Positions 38,502 to 50,497 of a stretch of 64,000 bases of DNA are shown here, piece after piece (the stretch's first letter is position 1; every line of letters begins with the position of its first letter). Position numbers and translations under genes: made by a program. The notes below the pieces were generated by a model. It searched no databases and was not told the DNA's origin. It saw nothing but the letters and a program-made list of their open reading frames with translations. The stretch spans positions 62,001 through 126,000 of the forward strand of contig CANPXF010000003.1 in the NCBI GenBank assembly GCA_947585745.1. The letters are read 5' to 3'. Source of the stretch: an uncultured Clostridia bacterium (GTDB taxonomy: Bacteria > Bacillota > Clostridia > Oscillospirales > Acutalibacteraceae).

Positions 38502-39360
38502 AAATCTTATATTTACCGTACCGAATGAATATGACAATGTTAACGCAAAAACATTTTTACGGAAGCATTGCGGTGTATCTGCCCGTATGATAGCACGTTT
38601 AAAGCGTGAAAAAAACGGAATTTTAAGAGATAAAAAAATTCTTAAAACAATAGATATTTTAAATGCGGGAGATATTGTTGTCCTCAATCTTCCTGAAGAT
38701 AAAAATGAAATTGCGCCCGTAAAAGGAGATTTAAAAATTCTTTTTGAAGATGAATACATCATTGTTATTGATAAGCCTGACGGTGTTGCCGTTCACCCGA
38801 CTAAAATTCATCAAAGGGATACTTTGGCTAATTTTTTAGCCTACAGACAAAAACAGCTCGGCGAGAGTTACACATTCCGCGCCGTTAACAGGCTCGATAA
38901 GGATACATCGGGAATAGTAGTTGTCGCAAAGGACAGATATACCGCTTCAAATCTTTTTAAAACGATTAATAAAAAATATATTGCCGTATGCGAGGGAATA
39001 ATTGAAAATTTTGGGACAATAGATAAACCGATTAAGATTCTTGAGGGACATACTATTCAACGCGTCTGCGCCGACGACGGAATAAAATCTGTTACGCGCT
39101 ATAAACCAATTTCGGTATATAAAAACCATACCATGCTTGAAATTACTCTTGAAACAGGTCATACTCATCAGATAAGATGCCACTTTTCTTCAATAGGACA
39201 TCCGCTTGCGGGTGACGATATGTATGGAGGCTCGCTTGAATTTATTAAGCGTCAGGCATTGCATTGCGCCTTTGTAAGCTTTATTCATCCCGTTACAAAG
39301 GAAAAGATTGATATAAGCAGTAAATTGCCAAAGGATATAGAAAAGCTGACTTCAATATAA
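38491..39360 (+). CDS. RluA-family pseudouridine synthase
   Basis: VNRLDKDTSGIVVVAKD; ETGHTHQIRCHFSSIGHPLAGDDMYGG. Confidence 0.94.
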   Translation: MSSKNLIFTVPNEYDNVNAKTFLRKHCGVSARMIARLKREKNGILRDKKILKTIDILNAGDIVVLNLPEDKNEIAPVKGDLKILFEDEYIIVIDKPDGVAVHPTKIHQRDTLANFLAYRQKQLGESYTFRAVNRLDKDTSGIVVVAKDRYTASNLFKTINKKYIAVCEGIIENFGTIDKPIKILEGHTIQRVCADDGIKSVTRYKPISVYKNHTMLEITLETGHTHQIRCHFSSIGHPLAGDDMYGGSLEFIKRQALHCAFVSFIHPVTKEKIDISSKLPKDIEKLTSI

Positions 39361-39372
39361 AGTCAGCTTTTT
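39341..39372. terminator. Terminator overlapping the RluA-family stop codon (convergent junction)
   Basis: aaaagctgactt-caatata-aagtcagctttttg. Confidence 0.75.
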
Positions 39373-39382
39373 GTTATAATGT

Positions 39383-39799
39383 TTATTTGAATTTTACCTT
39401 TTCCTTTTTGTTAACCCCGATTACTGCTCCGAGAGTTGAAAAAACAAGCAAAACCATAATTTTAAATAATATCAGAGGGGAAAAACTGCCCGTAAAAGAG
39501 TTAATCCCTGCCAGGAAAACAATAATAAACATTATAAATCCTGTGGCAAGACCGATAAAAAGCCCCGAGCTTTTGTAAATTCTACCGCCTATATATCCTC
39601 CGATATAACCGCCCGCGGCGAGAAGCCCTAAAGTAATGTATTCCAAAGCGCCGTCGGGAAGCCTTCCCATAGAAATAATTATAAGCGAGCAGATTATTAT
39701 AAGTATAATAGTAATCAGCGTGCCTACCAATGAGCCGAAAATCACGCTCTTGATTGCTTTTTTATTTATCGAATCAAATTTTGAGTTTATCGCTCTCAT
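39383..39799 (-). CDS. TIGR04086-like membrane protein
   Basis: Four-TM Gly-rich small membrane protein downstream of yajC. Confidence 0.7.
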   Translation of the reverse strand: MRAINSKFDSINKKAIKSVIFGSLVGTLITIILIIICSLIIISMGRLPDGALEYITLGLLAAGGYIGGYIGGRIYKSSGLFIGLATGFIMFIIVFLAGINSFTGSFSPLILFKIMVLLVFSTLGAVIGVNKKEKVKFK

Positions 39800-39805
39800 A
39801 AAAAT

Positions 39806-39844
39806 TCCCCCGAATATAATTCCTAAAAAATTATATTCGGGGGA
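39806..39844 (-). promoter_or_regulatory. 16-bp perfect hairpin between yajC and membrane protein gene; terminator-like and RBS-overlapping
   Basis: TCCCCCGAATATAATT (39806-39821) / AATTATATTCGGGGGA (39829-39844); on - strand followed by ATTTTTATG. Confidence 0.8.
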
Positions 39845-39852
39845 GCGTTTAA

Positions 39853-40242
39853 TTATTCACTTTTTTTGAATTTTGAGAAAAAGCCTTTTTTCTCTGCACT
39901 TTCTTCACTCGTTGGTTCTTTTAAGGTATTGATAGATGAAATTGACCATTTTTTCATTTTCATTTTATTTCTGTCAGAGCCTGTTTCTATAATAATAGAA
40001 TCCTCGTCTTCTTTAATAGCGACTACTCTTCCGATGATACCGCCGATTGTGGTAATTTCATCTCCGATTTCAAGGCTGTTTCTAAGCTCTGCTTCTTCTT
40101 TTCTTTTTTTTGAGTTAGGTCTTATTAAGAAGAAATACAGGGCTGCAAAAATCGCGGCGTAAATTAAAATCATAAAAATAAAAGAATTTCCTCCGCCTGC
40201 CGCCGCGGGCTGCGCTGCGTCTAAAAGGGGTAAACTGTGCAT
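39853..40242 (-). CDS. yajC: Preprotein translocase subunit YajC
   Basis: YFFLIRPNSKKRKEEAELRNSLEIGDEITTIGGIIGRVVAI. Confidence 0.95.
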   Translation of the reverse strand: MHSLPLLDAAQPAAAGGGNSFIFMILIYAAIFAALYFFLIRPNSKKRKEEAELRNSLEIGDEITTIGGIIGRVVAIKEDEDSIIIETGSDRNKMKMKKWSISSINTLKEPTSEESAEKKGFFSKFKKSE

Positions 40243-40353
40243 ATTGATTTTCCTTTCTTTTTTAATCCATATCGTAGTATAACAGATATTTCCAGTACTT
40301 GCAAGATTTTTATTTGTTTTAAAATAAACATTTTGAATATTTTGCAGGATAAT

Positions 40354-42518
<2,165 letters not shown>

Positions 42519-42684
42519 ATTTTTCCTTTCGTATAAAATTTTAATTTATAATTGACATTAAATTCTTATAATGGTATATTATAGGGTAGACAGTTATGGT
42601 TTAGCTTAGATACTTGTATATAATAACTTATTTTAGTTAAAGTTACAACCATTTTTAAAAAATTGTAATTTGTGGAGGGTCAAA

Positions 42685-43764
42685 ATGAAAAAATATAACG
42701 TAGGCGTAATCGGCGCCACAGGAATGGTGGGACAGCGCTTTCTTCTCTTGCTCGATAAGCACCCTTGGTTTAATATAACTACATTAGCCGCAAGCTCAAG
42801 AAGCGCGGGCAAAAAATACGGAGAGCTTATGGAAAAACGCTGGCTTCTTTCCGAGCCAATGCCCGAACAGGTTAAGGATATGACAGTTCTTGACGCGTCA
42901 AATATCGAGGAAGTGGCAAAAACGGTTGATTTTTGCTTTTGCGCGGTAAATATGCCTAAGGAAGATATTAAAGCGTTGGAGGAAGCGTACGCAAGGGCGG
43001 AATGTCCGATTGTTTCAAACAACTCCGCTCATCGTTTTACCCCCGATGTACCTATGGTTATTCCGGAAATTAACGCAGACCACATTGAGATAATAAAATA
43101 TCAGAGAAAACGTCTTGGTACAAAAAAAGGCTTTGTTGCGGTTAAATCCAACTGTTCTCTGCAGAGCTATGTGCCTGCTATTCATCCGCTTAAGAAATTT
43201 GGAGTTAATAAGGTTCTCGCTTGTACTTACCAGGCTATTTCGGGCGCGGGAAAAACATTTGAAACCTGGCCCGAGATGGTAGATAATCTTATTCCGTATA
43301 TCGGCGGAGAAGAAGAAAAATCCGAAAAAGAGCCTCTTAAAATCTGGGGTTCAATTGAAAACGGAAAAATTGTTGATAATAACGATATTGCGATTACATC
43401 ACAATGCCTCAGAGTTCCCGTATCGGACGGACATACGGCGGCGGTATTTATGTCATTTAAGGATAAAGCTCCGTCTGTTGACGAGGTAATTAAAGCTTGG
43501 GAATCTTATGAGGGCAGAGCGCAACAGCTGAAGCTTCCCAGCGCTCCTAAACATTTTCTGCATTATTATACAGAGCCTGACCAGCCTCAGATTAAGAGTT
43601 CAAGAGAAGTTGAGGGCGGTATGGCTGTTTCCGTAGGACGTTTAAGAGAAGATACACAGTATGATATGAAATTTGTTTGTATGTCGCACAATACCCTTAG
43701 AGGCGCGGCAGGCGGAGCTGTGCTTTTAGCCGAGCTCCTTTGCGCAGAGGGTTATATAGACTGA
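42685..43764 (+). CDS. asd: Aspartate-semialdehyde dehydrogenase
   Basis: NVGVIGATGMVGQRFLLLLDKHPWF; VKSNCSLQ; RBS ggagg before ATG 42685. Confidence 0.97.
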   Translation: MKKYNVGVIGATGMVGQRFLLLLDKHPWFNITTLAASSRSAGKKYGELMEKRWLLSEPMPEQVKDMTVLDASNIEEVAKTVDFCFCAVNMPKEDIKALEEAYARAECPIVSNNSAHRFTPDVPMVIPEINADHIEIIKYQRKRLGTKKGFVAVKSNCSLQSYVPAIHPLKKFGVNKVLACTYQAISGAGKTFETWPEMVDNLIPYIGGEEEKSEKEPLKIWGSIENGKIVDNNDIAITSQCLRVPVSDGHTAAVFMSFKDKAPSVDEVIKAWESYEGRAQQLKLPSAPKHFLHYYTEPDQPQIKSSREVEGGMAVSVGRLREDTQYDMKFVCMSHNTLRGAAGGAVLLAELLCAEGYID

Positions 43765-43786
43765 AATAATTGATTTGGAGGTTATT

Positions 43787-44689
43787 ATGAATAAGCCAAT
43801 TTTTACAGGTTCCGGTGTTGCTCTTATAACACCGATGAATGATGACTTGACAGTAAACTATGACGCTTTGGAAGAACTTTTAGAGTTCCATATAAAAAAC
43901 GGTACCGACGCGATTATTGCCTGCGGTACGACAGGAGAGGCGGCTACGCTTTCAGAGGAAGAACACAGCGAGGTTTTGAGATTTGTTGCCGAAAAGGTCA
44001 ACCGCAGAACTGTTGTAATCGGAGGAACGGGCAGTAACGATACAAGAACGGCCATTAAGCTTTCAAAGGAAGCTGAAAAGTCGGGCGTTGACGCTCTGCT
44101 TTGCGTAACTCCTTACTATAATAAAACATCTCAACAGGGTCTTGTAAAGCATTTTAGCACTATAGCCGATTCGGTAAATATTCCGATTATTCTCTACAAT
44201 GTTCCATCTCGTACGGGATGTAATATCAAACCCGAAACATACGCGGAGCTTTGCAAGCACCCGAATATTAAAGCCTGCAAGGAGGCGAGCGGAGATATTT
44301 CGCAGGTTGCGTTAATTCGTTCGCTTTGCGGTGATAATCTTGACGTATATTCGGGCAACGATGACCAGACGGTTCCTTTTATGTCGCTCGGAGCTCTCGG
44401 CGTTATCTCTGTATTTGCGAATATTTGTCCTAAGGAAATGCACGATATTTGCAAGCTTTGTCTTGACAATAATTTTGCTGAGGCGAGAAAGCTTCATTTC
44501 CACTACCTTGAACTTATGAACATTATGTTTAGTGATGTTAATCCCATTCCCGTTAAGACGGCTATGAATCTTTTCGGCTATAACGCGGGAGAATGCAGAC
44601 TTCCTCTTGTTCCTATGAATACAGTCGGCTATCATAATCTGAAGGATTGTCTTACAAAGTACGATTTAATTAACAAGTACAGTAAATGA
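43787..44689 (+). CDS. dapA: 4-hydroxy-tetrahydrodipicolinate synthase
   Basis: GTTGEAATLSEEEH; TPYYNKTSQQGLVKHF; YNVPSRTGCNI. Confidence 0.97.
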   Translation: MNKPIFTGSGVALITPMNDDLTVNYDALEELLEFHIKNGTDAIIACGTTGEAATLSEEEHSEVLRFVAEKVNRRTVVIGGTGSNDTRTAIKLSKEAEKSGVDALLCVTPYYNKTSQQGLVKHFSTIADSVNIPIILYNVPSRTGCNIKPETYAELCKHPNIKACKEASGDISQVALIRSLCGDNLDVYSGNDDQTVPFMSLGALGVISVFANICPKEMHDICKLCLDNNFAEARKLHFHYLELMNIMFSDVNPIPVKTAMNLFGYNAGECRLPLVPMNTVGYHNLKDCLTKYDLINKYSK

Positions 44690-44717
44690 TAATAAATATA
44701 AAGCGTAAGCGTAAAGT

Positions 44718-44751
44718 AAAAAGAGGCAATTGATATTTCGTTGCCTCTTTT
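44718..44751 (+). terminator. Rho-independent terminator between dapA and dapB
   Basis: aaaaagaggcaa-ttgatatttcg-ttgcctctttt. Confidence 0.8.
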
Positions 44752-44772
44752 CGCTAAAGGGGACGTAAAAAA

Positions 44773-45537
44773 ATGACAAATATAATATTATGCGGATGTA
44801 ACGGAAAAATGGGAAGTGTTGTTGTTAATTCTGTTTCGGCAAATGATGATTGCAAAATTGTTTGCGGAGTTGACGCATTCGGCGAAAACAATTATAATTT
44901 TCCGACTTATAAGGATTTTTCTAATATAAAGGATACGGTTGATGTCTTAATAGATTTTTCAAATCCGGCTTTGCTTAATTCACTTCTTGATTTTTCTATA
45001 AAAAATAAAATACCTGCTGTAATATGCACAACAGGTTACTCCCCGGAGCAGGTGGAAAAGATTAAATCGGCGTCAAAGAAAATTCCAGTATTTTATTCGG
45101 GAAATATGTCGCTCGGCGTCAATCTTTTGATTGAGCTTGCAAAACAGGCGGCAAAGGTTTTAAAATATGATTTTGATATTGAAATTATTGAAAAACACCA
45201 CAACCAAAAGGTAGATGCGCCTTCGGGAACGGCTCTTATGATAGCTGACGGAATCAGTGAAGAGCTTGAAAAAGAACCGCAATATATTTTTGACCGCCAC
45301 ACTTACCGCAGAAAGCGTTCCAAAAATGAAATTGGCATCCATTCCGTAAGGGGCGGTACAATAGTGGGCGAGCATGATGTTATTTTCGCGGGCCACGATG
45401 AGGTTGTAACAATTTCTCATCAGTCGCAGTCTAAGGAGCTTTTTGCAACAGGGGCAATCAATGCCGCGGTTTTTATAAAAGACAAACCCTGCGGTATGTA
45501 TAATATGAGTCAAATGCTTGCGGATAAATTAAAATAA
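44773..45537 (+). CDS. dapB: 4-hydroxy-tetrahydrodipicolinate reductase
   Basis: NIILCGCNGKMGSVV; EIIEKHHNQKVDAPSGTALMIAD. Confidence 0.96.
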   Translation: MTNIILCGCNGKMGSVVVNSVSANDDCKIVCGVDAFGENNYNFPTYKDFSNIKDTVDVLIDFSNPALLNSLLDFSIKNKIPAVICTTGYSPEQVEKIKSASKKIPVFYSGNMSLGVNLLIELAKQAAKVLKYDFDIEIIEKHHNQKVDAPSGTALMIADGISEELEKEPQYIFDRHTYRRKRSKNEIGIHSVRGGTIVGEHDVIFAGHDEVVTISHQSQSKELFATGAINAAVFIKDKPCGMYNMSQMLADKLK

Positions 45538-45552
45538 GTATTTTATAATTTT

Positions 45553-45582
45553 ACAGCGTGCTTTTAGGTCACGCTGTTTTTC
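45553..45582 (+). terminator. Rho-independent terminator after dapB
   Basis: acagcgtg-cttttaggt-cacgctgtttttc. Confidence 0.85.
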
Positions 45583-45633
45583 TTTATAAATTGCACCTTA
45601 TAAATTTTTTAGCATATTCTGTTACTAAATGAG

Positions 45634-45855
45634 GTGAAAGAAATGGACAACTTACTAAGATTGCCCTCGGTAACTCAGGCTATGAGAGCAAGAGATATAC
45701 TGAGGTCTTACGGTATAAATTCAAAATTACAACGAATACCCGCAGGCAGGGGACACACCTCCTGCAGTTACGGTCTTTTAATAAATAACAACATTTCGCG
45801 CGCTGTTGAAATATTAAGAAAAAATAATATAAAAGTGTTGGGACGAGCATTATGA
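45634..45855 (+). CDS. DUF3343-like putative Se/S carrier protein
   Basis: 73 aa, TQAMRARDILRSYGINSKLQRIPAGRGHTSCSYGLLI with single conserved-type Cys; overlaps next gene (ATGA). Confidence 0.75.
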   Translation: MKEMDNLLRLPSVTQAMRARDILRSYGINSKLQRIPAGRGHTSCSYGLLINNNISRAVEILRKNNIKVLGRAL

Positions 45856-47000
45856 TATATTTAGATAACGGCGCCACAACTTTCCCAAAGCCTCAATCTG
45901 TAGTAAATTCAGTAAACCTTGCTCTTAGAAATTACGGTGCAAATCCGGGACGAGGAGGTCACAGGCTGGCGATAAAAGCGTCGGAAATGGTTTATGAAAC
46001 AAGAAAATCCCTCGCTGATTTTTTTAATATATCCGACCCGTCAAATGTAATATTTACCCATAACTGTACTGAAGCCTTAAATTTTGTGATAAAAGGTCTT
46101 GTGAAAAGCGGGGAACATATTGTTATTTCCTCACTTGAACACAACGCTGTATCACGTCCCGTTGAAAAGCTTAAATCAAAGAACGTGTCTTACACAATAG
46201 CTGAGGTAGTTGAAGGTGATAACGAGAAGACGTTGAGTAATTTCAGAAACGCTATACGTGAAAATACAAAGCTTTTAGTATGCACCTATGCCTCCAATGT
46301 TTTCGGTATAAAGGTTCCTGTTGAGAGAATTTGCGCAATGTGTCATCAATACGGGATTTTGACGTGCGTAGACGCCGCGCAGGCGTCCGGAATTATCCCG
46401 ATAGACTTATCCGACTCATCTATAGATTATCTCTGCGTAGCAGGTCACAAGGGACTTTACGCTCCAATGGGAACGGGAGCTTTGATAATAAATTGTGAAA
46501 CTATCCCCGACAGTCTGGTTGAGGGCGGTACGGGAAGTAACTCGCAGAATTTAGTACAGCCTGATATTTTACCCGATAAATTTGAAAGCGGAACTCCTAA
46601 TTTTTCGGGTATAATCGGACTCAAAAGCGGAATTGATTTTGTAAACAGACGAGGTCCGTTAAATATATATCATCACGAAATTAAATTGATTAAACGCGCT
46701 TATAATAGTTTAAAATCAATGAAAAATGTCAAATTATATACTGATGAACCGAATATGAATTATTATGCGCCCGTACTTTCTTTTAACATCGAGGGAAAGG
46801 ACAGCGAAACTGTTTCGGATATTTTAAGCACAAGATATAATATTGCTACAAGAGCGGGATTGCACTGCGCTCCGTTAGCGCACAAAAGTCTCGGCACATT
46901 TGATATTGGAACCGTTCGGGTAGTCCCGTCTGTGTTTACGACAAATAACGATATAAATTCTTTAATTAACGCGGTTTATAAAATAAATATCAATCCCTGA
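45852..47000 (+). CDS. PLP-dependent aminotransferase class V / cysteine desulfurase family
   Basis: MIYLDNGATTFPKPQSVVNSV; AGHKGLYAPMGTGAL; RAGLHCAPLAHKSLGT. Confidence 0.9.
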   Translation: MIYLDNGATTFPKPQSVVNSVNLALRNYGANPGRGGHRLAIKASEMVYETRKSLADFFNISDPSNVIFTHNCTEALNFVIKGLVKSGEHIVISSLEHNAVSRPVEKLKSKNVSYTIAEVVEGDNEKTLSNFRNAIRENTKLLVCTYASNVFGIKVPVERICAMCHQYGILTCVDAAQASGIIPIDLSDSSIDYLCVAGHKGLYAPMGTGALIINCETIPDSLVEGGTGSNSQNLVQPDILPDKFESGTPNFSGIIGLKSGIDFVNRRGPLNIYHHEIKLIKRAYNSLKSMKNVKLYTDEPNMNYYAPVLSFNIEGKDSETVSDILSTRYNIATRAGLHCAPLAHKSLGTFDIGTVRVVPSVFTTNNDINSLINAVYKININP

Positions 47001-47086
47001 ATAACAAAAGAATAGTATAATAATCTCTTGAATAAGCCATACGATTATGATATAATTAATCTGTAAACTTATGTAAGGAGGTTATT

Positions 47087-47974
47087 ATGAATATATTATT
47101 AGAGTTATTTAATAATATTCTCGCAGTTTTTCGTACAATTCAGGTTAAAGACGTTGTCGATATTATTGCGATTACATTTATCATATTCAGCCTCTTTAAA
47201 CTTGTAAGGGAAACAAGAGCGGAACAGCTTTTAAAAGGAGTTGTTGTGCTTTTAGCCGTTTACCTTATTTCTTCGGTTTTCGGTTTAACAATGATGACCG
47301 GTTTGATGAGGCTGCTTTTTGAGTTTTCTGTTCTGATTATCGCTATAATTTTCCAACCGGAAATCAGAAAAGCGCTTGAACGCATAGGACAAAGCAACCT
47401 TGGAAAAAGATATTTTTCTTTTATTTTTAATAAAGGTAAGACGGACGAGGAAGTCAGAGCAATTAAAAGGTCCATAATAAATGTCGCGGACGCGGCAACT
47501 GTTTTTTCAAGTTCAAAAACAGGCGCTCTCATTGTATTTGAGCGTGATGTCAAGCTTTCCGATATCGCGGATACGGGAACTATTCTTGACAGCGAGCCGT
47601 CTGTAGCATTGCTTGGAAATATCTTTTTTAACAAAGCGCCTCTTCACGACGGAGCAACAATAATTAGAAACGGAAAGATATATGCCTGCGGCTGTATACT
47701 TCCCTTAACAGACAATAAAAATGTTGACATTAACCTTGGCACACGCCACCGCGCCGCTTTGGGAATGACCGAAATTTCCGACGCCGCGATTGTTATAGTA
47801 AGCGAGGAAACGGGCAATATTTCAATCGCGGTCAACGGCAAGCTTTCAAGAGATTATAACCGTGAAACTCTCATTGCTCAGCTTGAGAACCTTCTTATAG
47901 ATGATACAAAGGTTTATGTTAAAAATTCATCAAGATTTTCCTCAAAAAGAAAGGAGAATGAAGATGAAGAATAA
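47087..47974 (+). CDS. cdaA: Diadenylate cyclase CdaA (c-di-AMP synthase)
   Basis: DAC motifs DGA (APLHDGATII) and RHR (LGTRHRAALGM); N-terminal TMs. Confidence 0.97.
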   Translation: MNILLELFNNILAVFRTIQVKDVVDIIAITFIIFSLFKLVRETRAEQLLKGVVVLLAVYLISSVFGLTMMTGLMRLLFEFSVLIIAIIFQPEIRKALERIGQSNLGKRYFSFIFNKGKTDEEVRAIKRSIINVADAATVFSSSKTGALIVFERDVKLSDIADTGTILDSEPSVALLGNIFFNKAPLHDGATIIRNGKIYACGCILPLTDNKNVDINLGTRHRAALGMTEISDAAIVIVSEETGNISIAVNGKLSRDYNRETLIAQLENLLIDDTKVYVKNSSRFSSKRKENEDEE

Positions 47975-49229
47975 ACAGCGTTTCAGTATTTCCAGACTTT
48001 TCAGAAACAATAAATTTGTTCTCATAGTATCCGCTATGATAGCTGTATCAATTTGGGTGCTTATGAGCTTGAGCAACACAAACGAATCCGATAGAGTTAT
48101 AAGCAATATCCCGATTCAAATTAATTTATCTGATGAGGCTGTAAAAAACGGTCTTGAGATTTTTTCGGGAAATGACCAGACCGCGTCGGTAACCGTAAAG
48201 GGCAACCGTGTAACTCTCGGTTCAATTTCAAGCGATGATATTGTTGTATCCGCTCAAACAGCGAGTTCAATTTCAACGTCGGGAACCTATGCGCTTTCTT
48301 TAACTACGAGAAAGGCAAACAGCGCGGATAATTTTGAAATTGTTTCAACTGCAACGCCTTCGGTTATTACCGTTTACGCGGATTATCCGAAAGAGGCGCA
48401 GTTTGAGATTGAAAACAAAATTAAATATTCTGTTGCGGAAGATTATCACGCCGACGTAACCCTTTCCGCTGATGAAATAAAGGTTAACGGACCTCAATCC
48501 GAGGTTTCAAAAATTGCGTCTGTCGCTATTGAGGGAACCATCGGAGGGGAGATGCGCGAGGATAAATCCTCTGAATTTGACGTAAAGCTTTATGATAGTC
48601 TTGGTTCCGAGATTTCCAACGGTATGATAGATTTAAGCGAAAAAACCGTTACGGTTAATTTCTCTGTTCTTCCCGAAAAAGAAGTACCAATTAAGCTTGC
48701 CTATAAAAATATGGCAAAAGGGCTTAATGTTGACAGCTTTGCGAGCATTTCACCAAATAAAATTCTTGTATCGGGACCTTCGGATGTGCTTGAAAATCTT
48801 GAATATGTTTCTACTGAGGCTATAGATTTTACAAAGCTCTCAAATAAGAAAGAAAAGCTTAATTTAGCTTTAGATTTACCCGATAAGGTTGTAAATCTGA
48901 GTGAGAATGACAGTATAAGTGTAACTTTAGACCTTCGCTCATACAGGACTAAAACAATAAGGGTTTCTAATGACCGTTTTATTGTAAACGGACTTGATGC
49001 TTCCTATTCTTATACTTTTTCCACAGATGAACTGAATGTCGTTTTGAAAGGACCGAAAAGCAAGCTGGATGATATTAAAGCGTCGAATATAACCTGCAAA
49101 ATTGACGCTTCAGATATAGACGGAACGACAGGCTCAATATCTCTTCCCGTAAGGATTACATTTGACGACGCGGATTCCTGTTGGGCATACGGAGATTATA
49201 ATGTGAATATTATAGTTACTAAAGAGTAA
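47964..49229 (+). CDS. cdaR: YbbR-domain protein CdaR
   Basis: N-terminal TM then YbbR-like repeats; overlaps cdaA end. Confidence 0.9.
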   Translation: MKNKQRFSISRLFRNNKFVLIVSAMIAVSIWVLMSLSNTNESDRVISNIPIQINLSDEAVKNGLEIFSGNDQTASVTVKGNRVTLGSISSDDIVVSAQTASSISTSGTYALSLTTRKANSADNFEIVSTATPSVITVYADYPKEAQFEIENKIKYSVAEDYHADVTLSADEIKVNGPQSEVSKIASVAIEGTIGGEMREDKSSEFDVKLYDSLGSEISNGMIDLSEKTVTVNFSVLPEKEVPIKLAYKNMAKGLNVDSFASISPNKILVSGPSDVLENLEYVSTEAIDFTKLSNKKEKLNLALDLPDKVVNLSENDSISVTLDLRSYRTKTIRVSNDRFIVNGLDASYSYTFSTDELNVVLKGPKSKLDDIKASNITCKIDASDIDGTTGSISLPVRITFDDADSCWAYGDYNVNIIVTKE

Positions 49230-49230
49230 A

Positions 49231-49306
49231 AACCCACCGATTATTGATAAGTGCCCCAAAAGTGTCTAAACTTTGGGGCGCATTTCATATGTCGGTGGTT
49301 TTTTTA
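49231..49306. terminator. Nested-hairpin bidirectional terminator at cdaR/rodA convergence
   Basis: Outer ACCCACCGA/TCGGTGGTT and inner GTGCCCCAAA/CTTTGGGGCGC, with T-runs at both ends. Confidence 0.8.
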
Positions 49307-49327
49307 TAATGTTTCTGTAATGCAATG

Positions 49328-50497
49328 TTAAATTTTCGCTCTGCTTTGACTTCCAAGCCTGATTTTTGCTTTATCCATATCTTCCTCTTGATTATAAAGT
49401 ACGGATTGAACAAGCCCTATACTAATCATCATACTCATAACCGAGGTTCCGCCCGAACTGAAAAACGGGAGGGTAATTCCTATAACAGGAATAATTCCAA
49501 GCACCATTCCGATATTTATAATCACTTGTGATGCAATCATTGTAAAAACTCCGTAGCAAATATAAGAGCCTTTTAAATCGTAAGCATTTTTCGCGTTTAT
49601 AAGCACTCTTATAACTATTACAAAAAGAATAGCCAAAAGCACCGCGCATCCGATAAATCCAAATTCTTCTCCCGCGACGGTAAATATAAAGTCGTTTTCC
49701 TGTTCGGGAACTATTCCAAACTCAACTCTTCTTCCGTTGTAAAGCCCCGAGCCGAAAGCTTGTCCCGAAGCGATTGAAACTTTTCCTTGATACTGTTGCC
49801 AACCGTAGTTAGTAAGCGCGTTTCCGTCAAGGTCAAAAAGAGCGAGTATTCTGTTTCTGTGTTCATCGTTTAGGAAAAAGCTCCAAACTATAGGAAGTCC
49901 TACGGCAAGACATCCTCCGAGTATAGCGAAATACCTTGTCGGAACTCCTGCGAGAAAAGCCATACCTATCGCCATAATAAGAAATATAAGTACAGCGCCG
50001 TCATCGCCCTGCATATGAATTAATATAACAGGAACACAAACGTGAATTATAAGGCTTATAATTCCGCCGAACGATTTAATTTTATCCTTATCGTTAAGCA
50101 CGCATAAATGCTTTGTAAATGTAATAATAAAACATATTTTCATAAATTCAGACGGCTGAATTGTAAATCCTCCCGGCAGTTGAATCCACGCTGTATCGTC
50201 TGTGCCCGACACTGTTACGCCGAATAAAAATACAAGTCCCGCAAGTCCTATTCCGATTATAGCAAAAAGCCACCAAATTTTAACGATAAAATTATAATTA
50301 AAAAGTGAAATCAAAACCGCGGCAATAATTCCCGCAAATATCGCGATAGTTTGTGTAAAAAGGTAGTTATAATTGCCTGCGCGTTGCATATCGCTTATAA
50401 GTAGCAGACTGTAAACTGTAGCAAGCGCAGTAAAAATCCAGAGAATATAGTCGGTTTTATTAAAATAAGATTTTAAATTGTCTAAAATTTTCTCCAA
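49328..50497 (-). CDS. rodA: Rod-shape determining SEDS glycosyltransferase RodA
   Basis: FTWP-type SEDS family; IQPSEFMKI, GEEFGFIGC, FFSSGGTSVMS. Confidence 0.93.
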   Translation of the reverse strand: MEKILDNLKSYFNKTDYILWIFTALATVYSLLLISDMQRAGNYNYLFTQTIAIFAGIIAAVLISLFNYNFIVKIWWLFAIIGIGLAGLVFLFGVTVSGTDDTAWIQLPGGFTIQPSEFMKICFIITFTKHLCVLNDKDKIKSFGGIISLIIHVCVPVILIHMQGDDGAVLIFLIMAIGMAFLAGVPTRYFAILGGCLAVGLPIVWSFFLNDEHRNRILALFDLDGNALTNYGWQQYQGKVSIASGQAFGSGLYNGRRVEFGIVPEQENDFIFTVAGEEFGFIGCAVLLAILFVIVIRVLINAKNAYDLKGSYICYGVFTMIASQVIINIGMVLGIIPVIGITLPFFSSGGTSVMSMMISIGLVQSVLYNQEEDMDKAKIRLGSQSRAKI

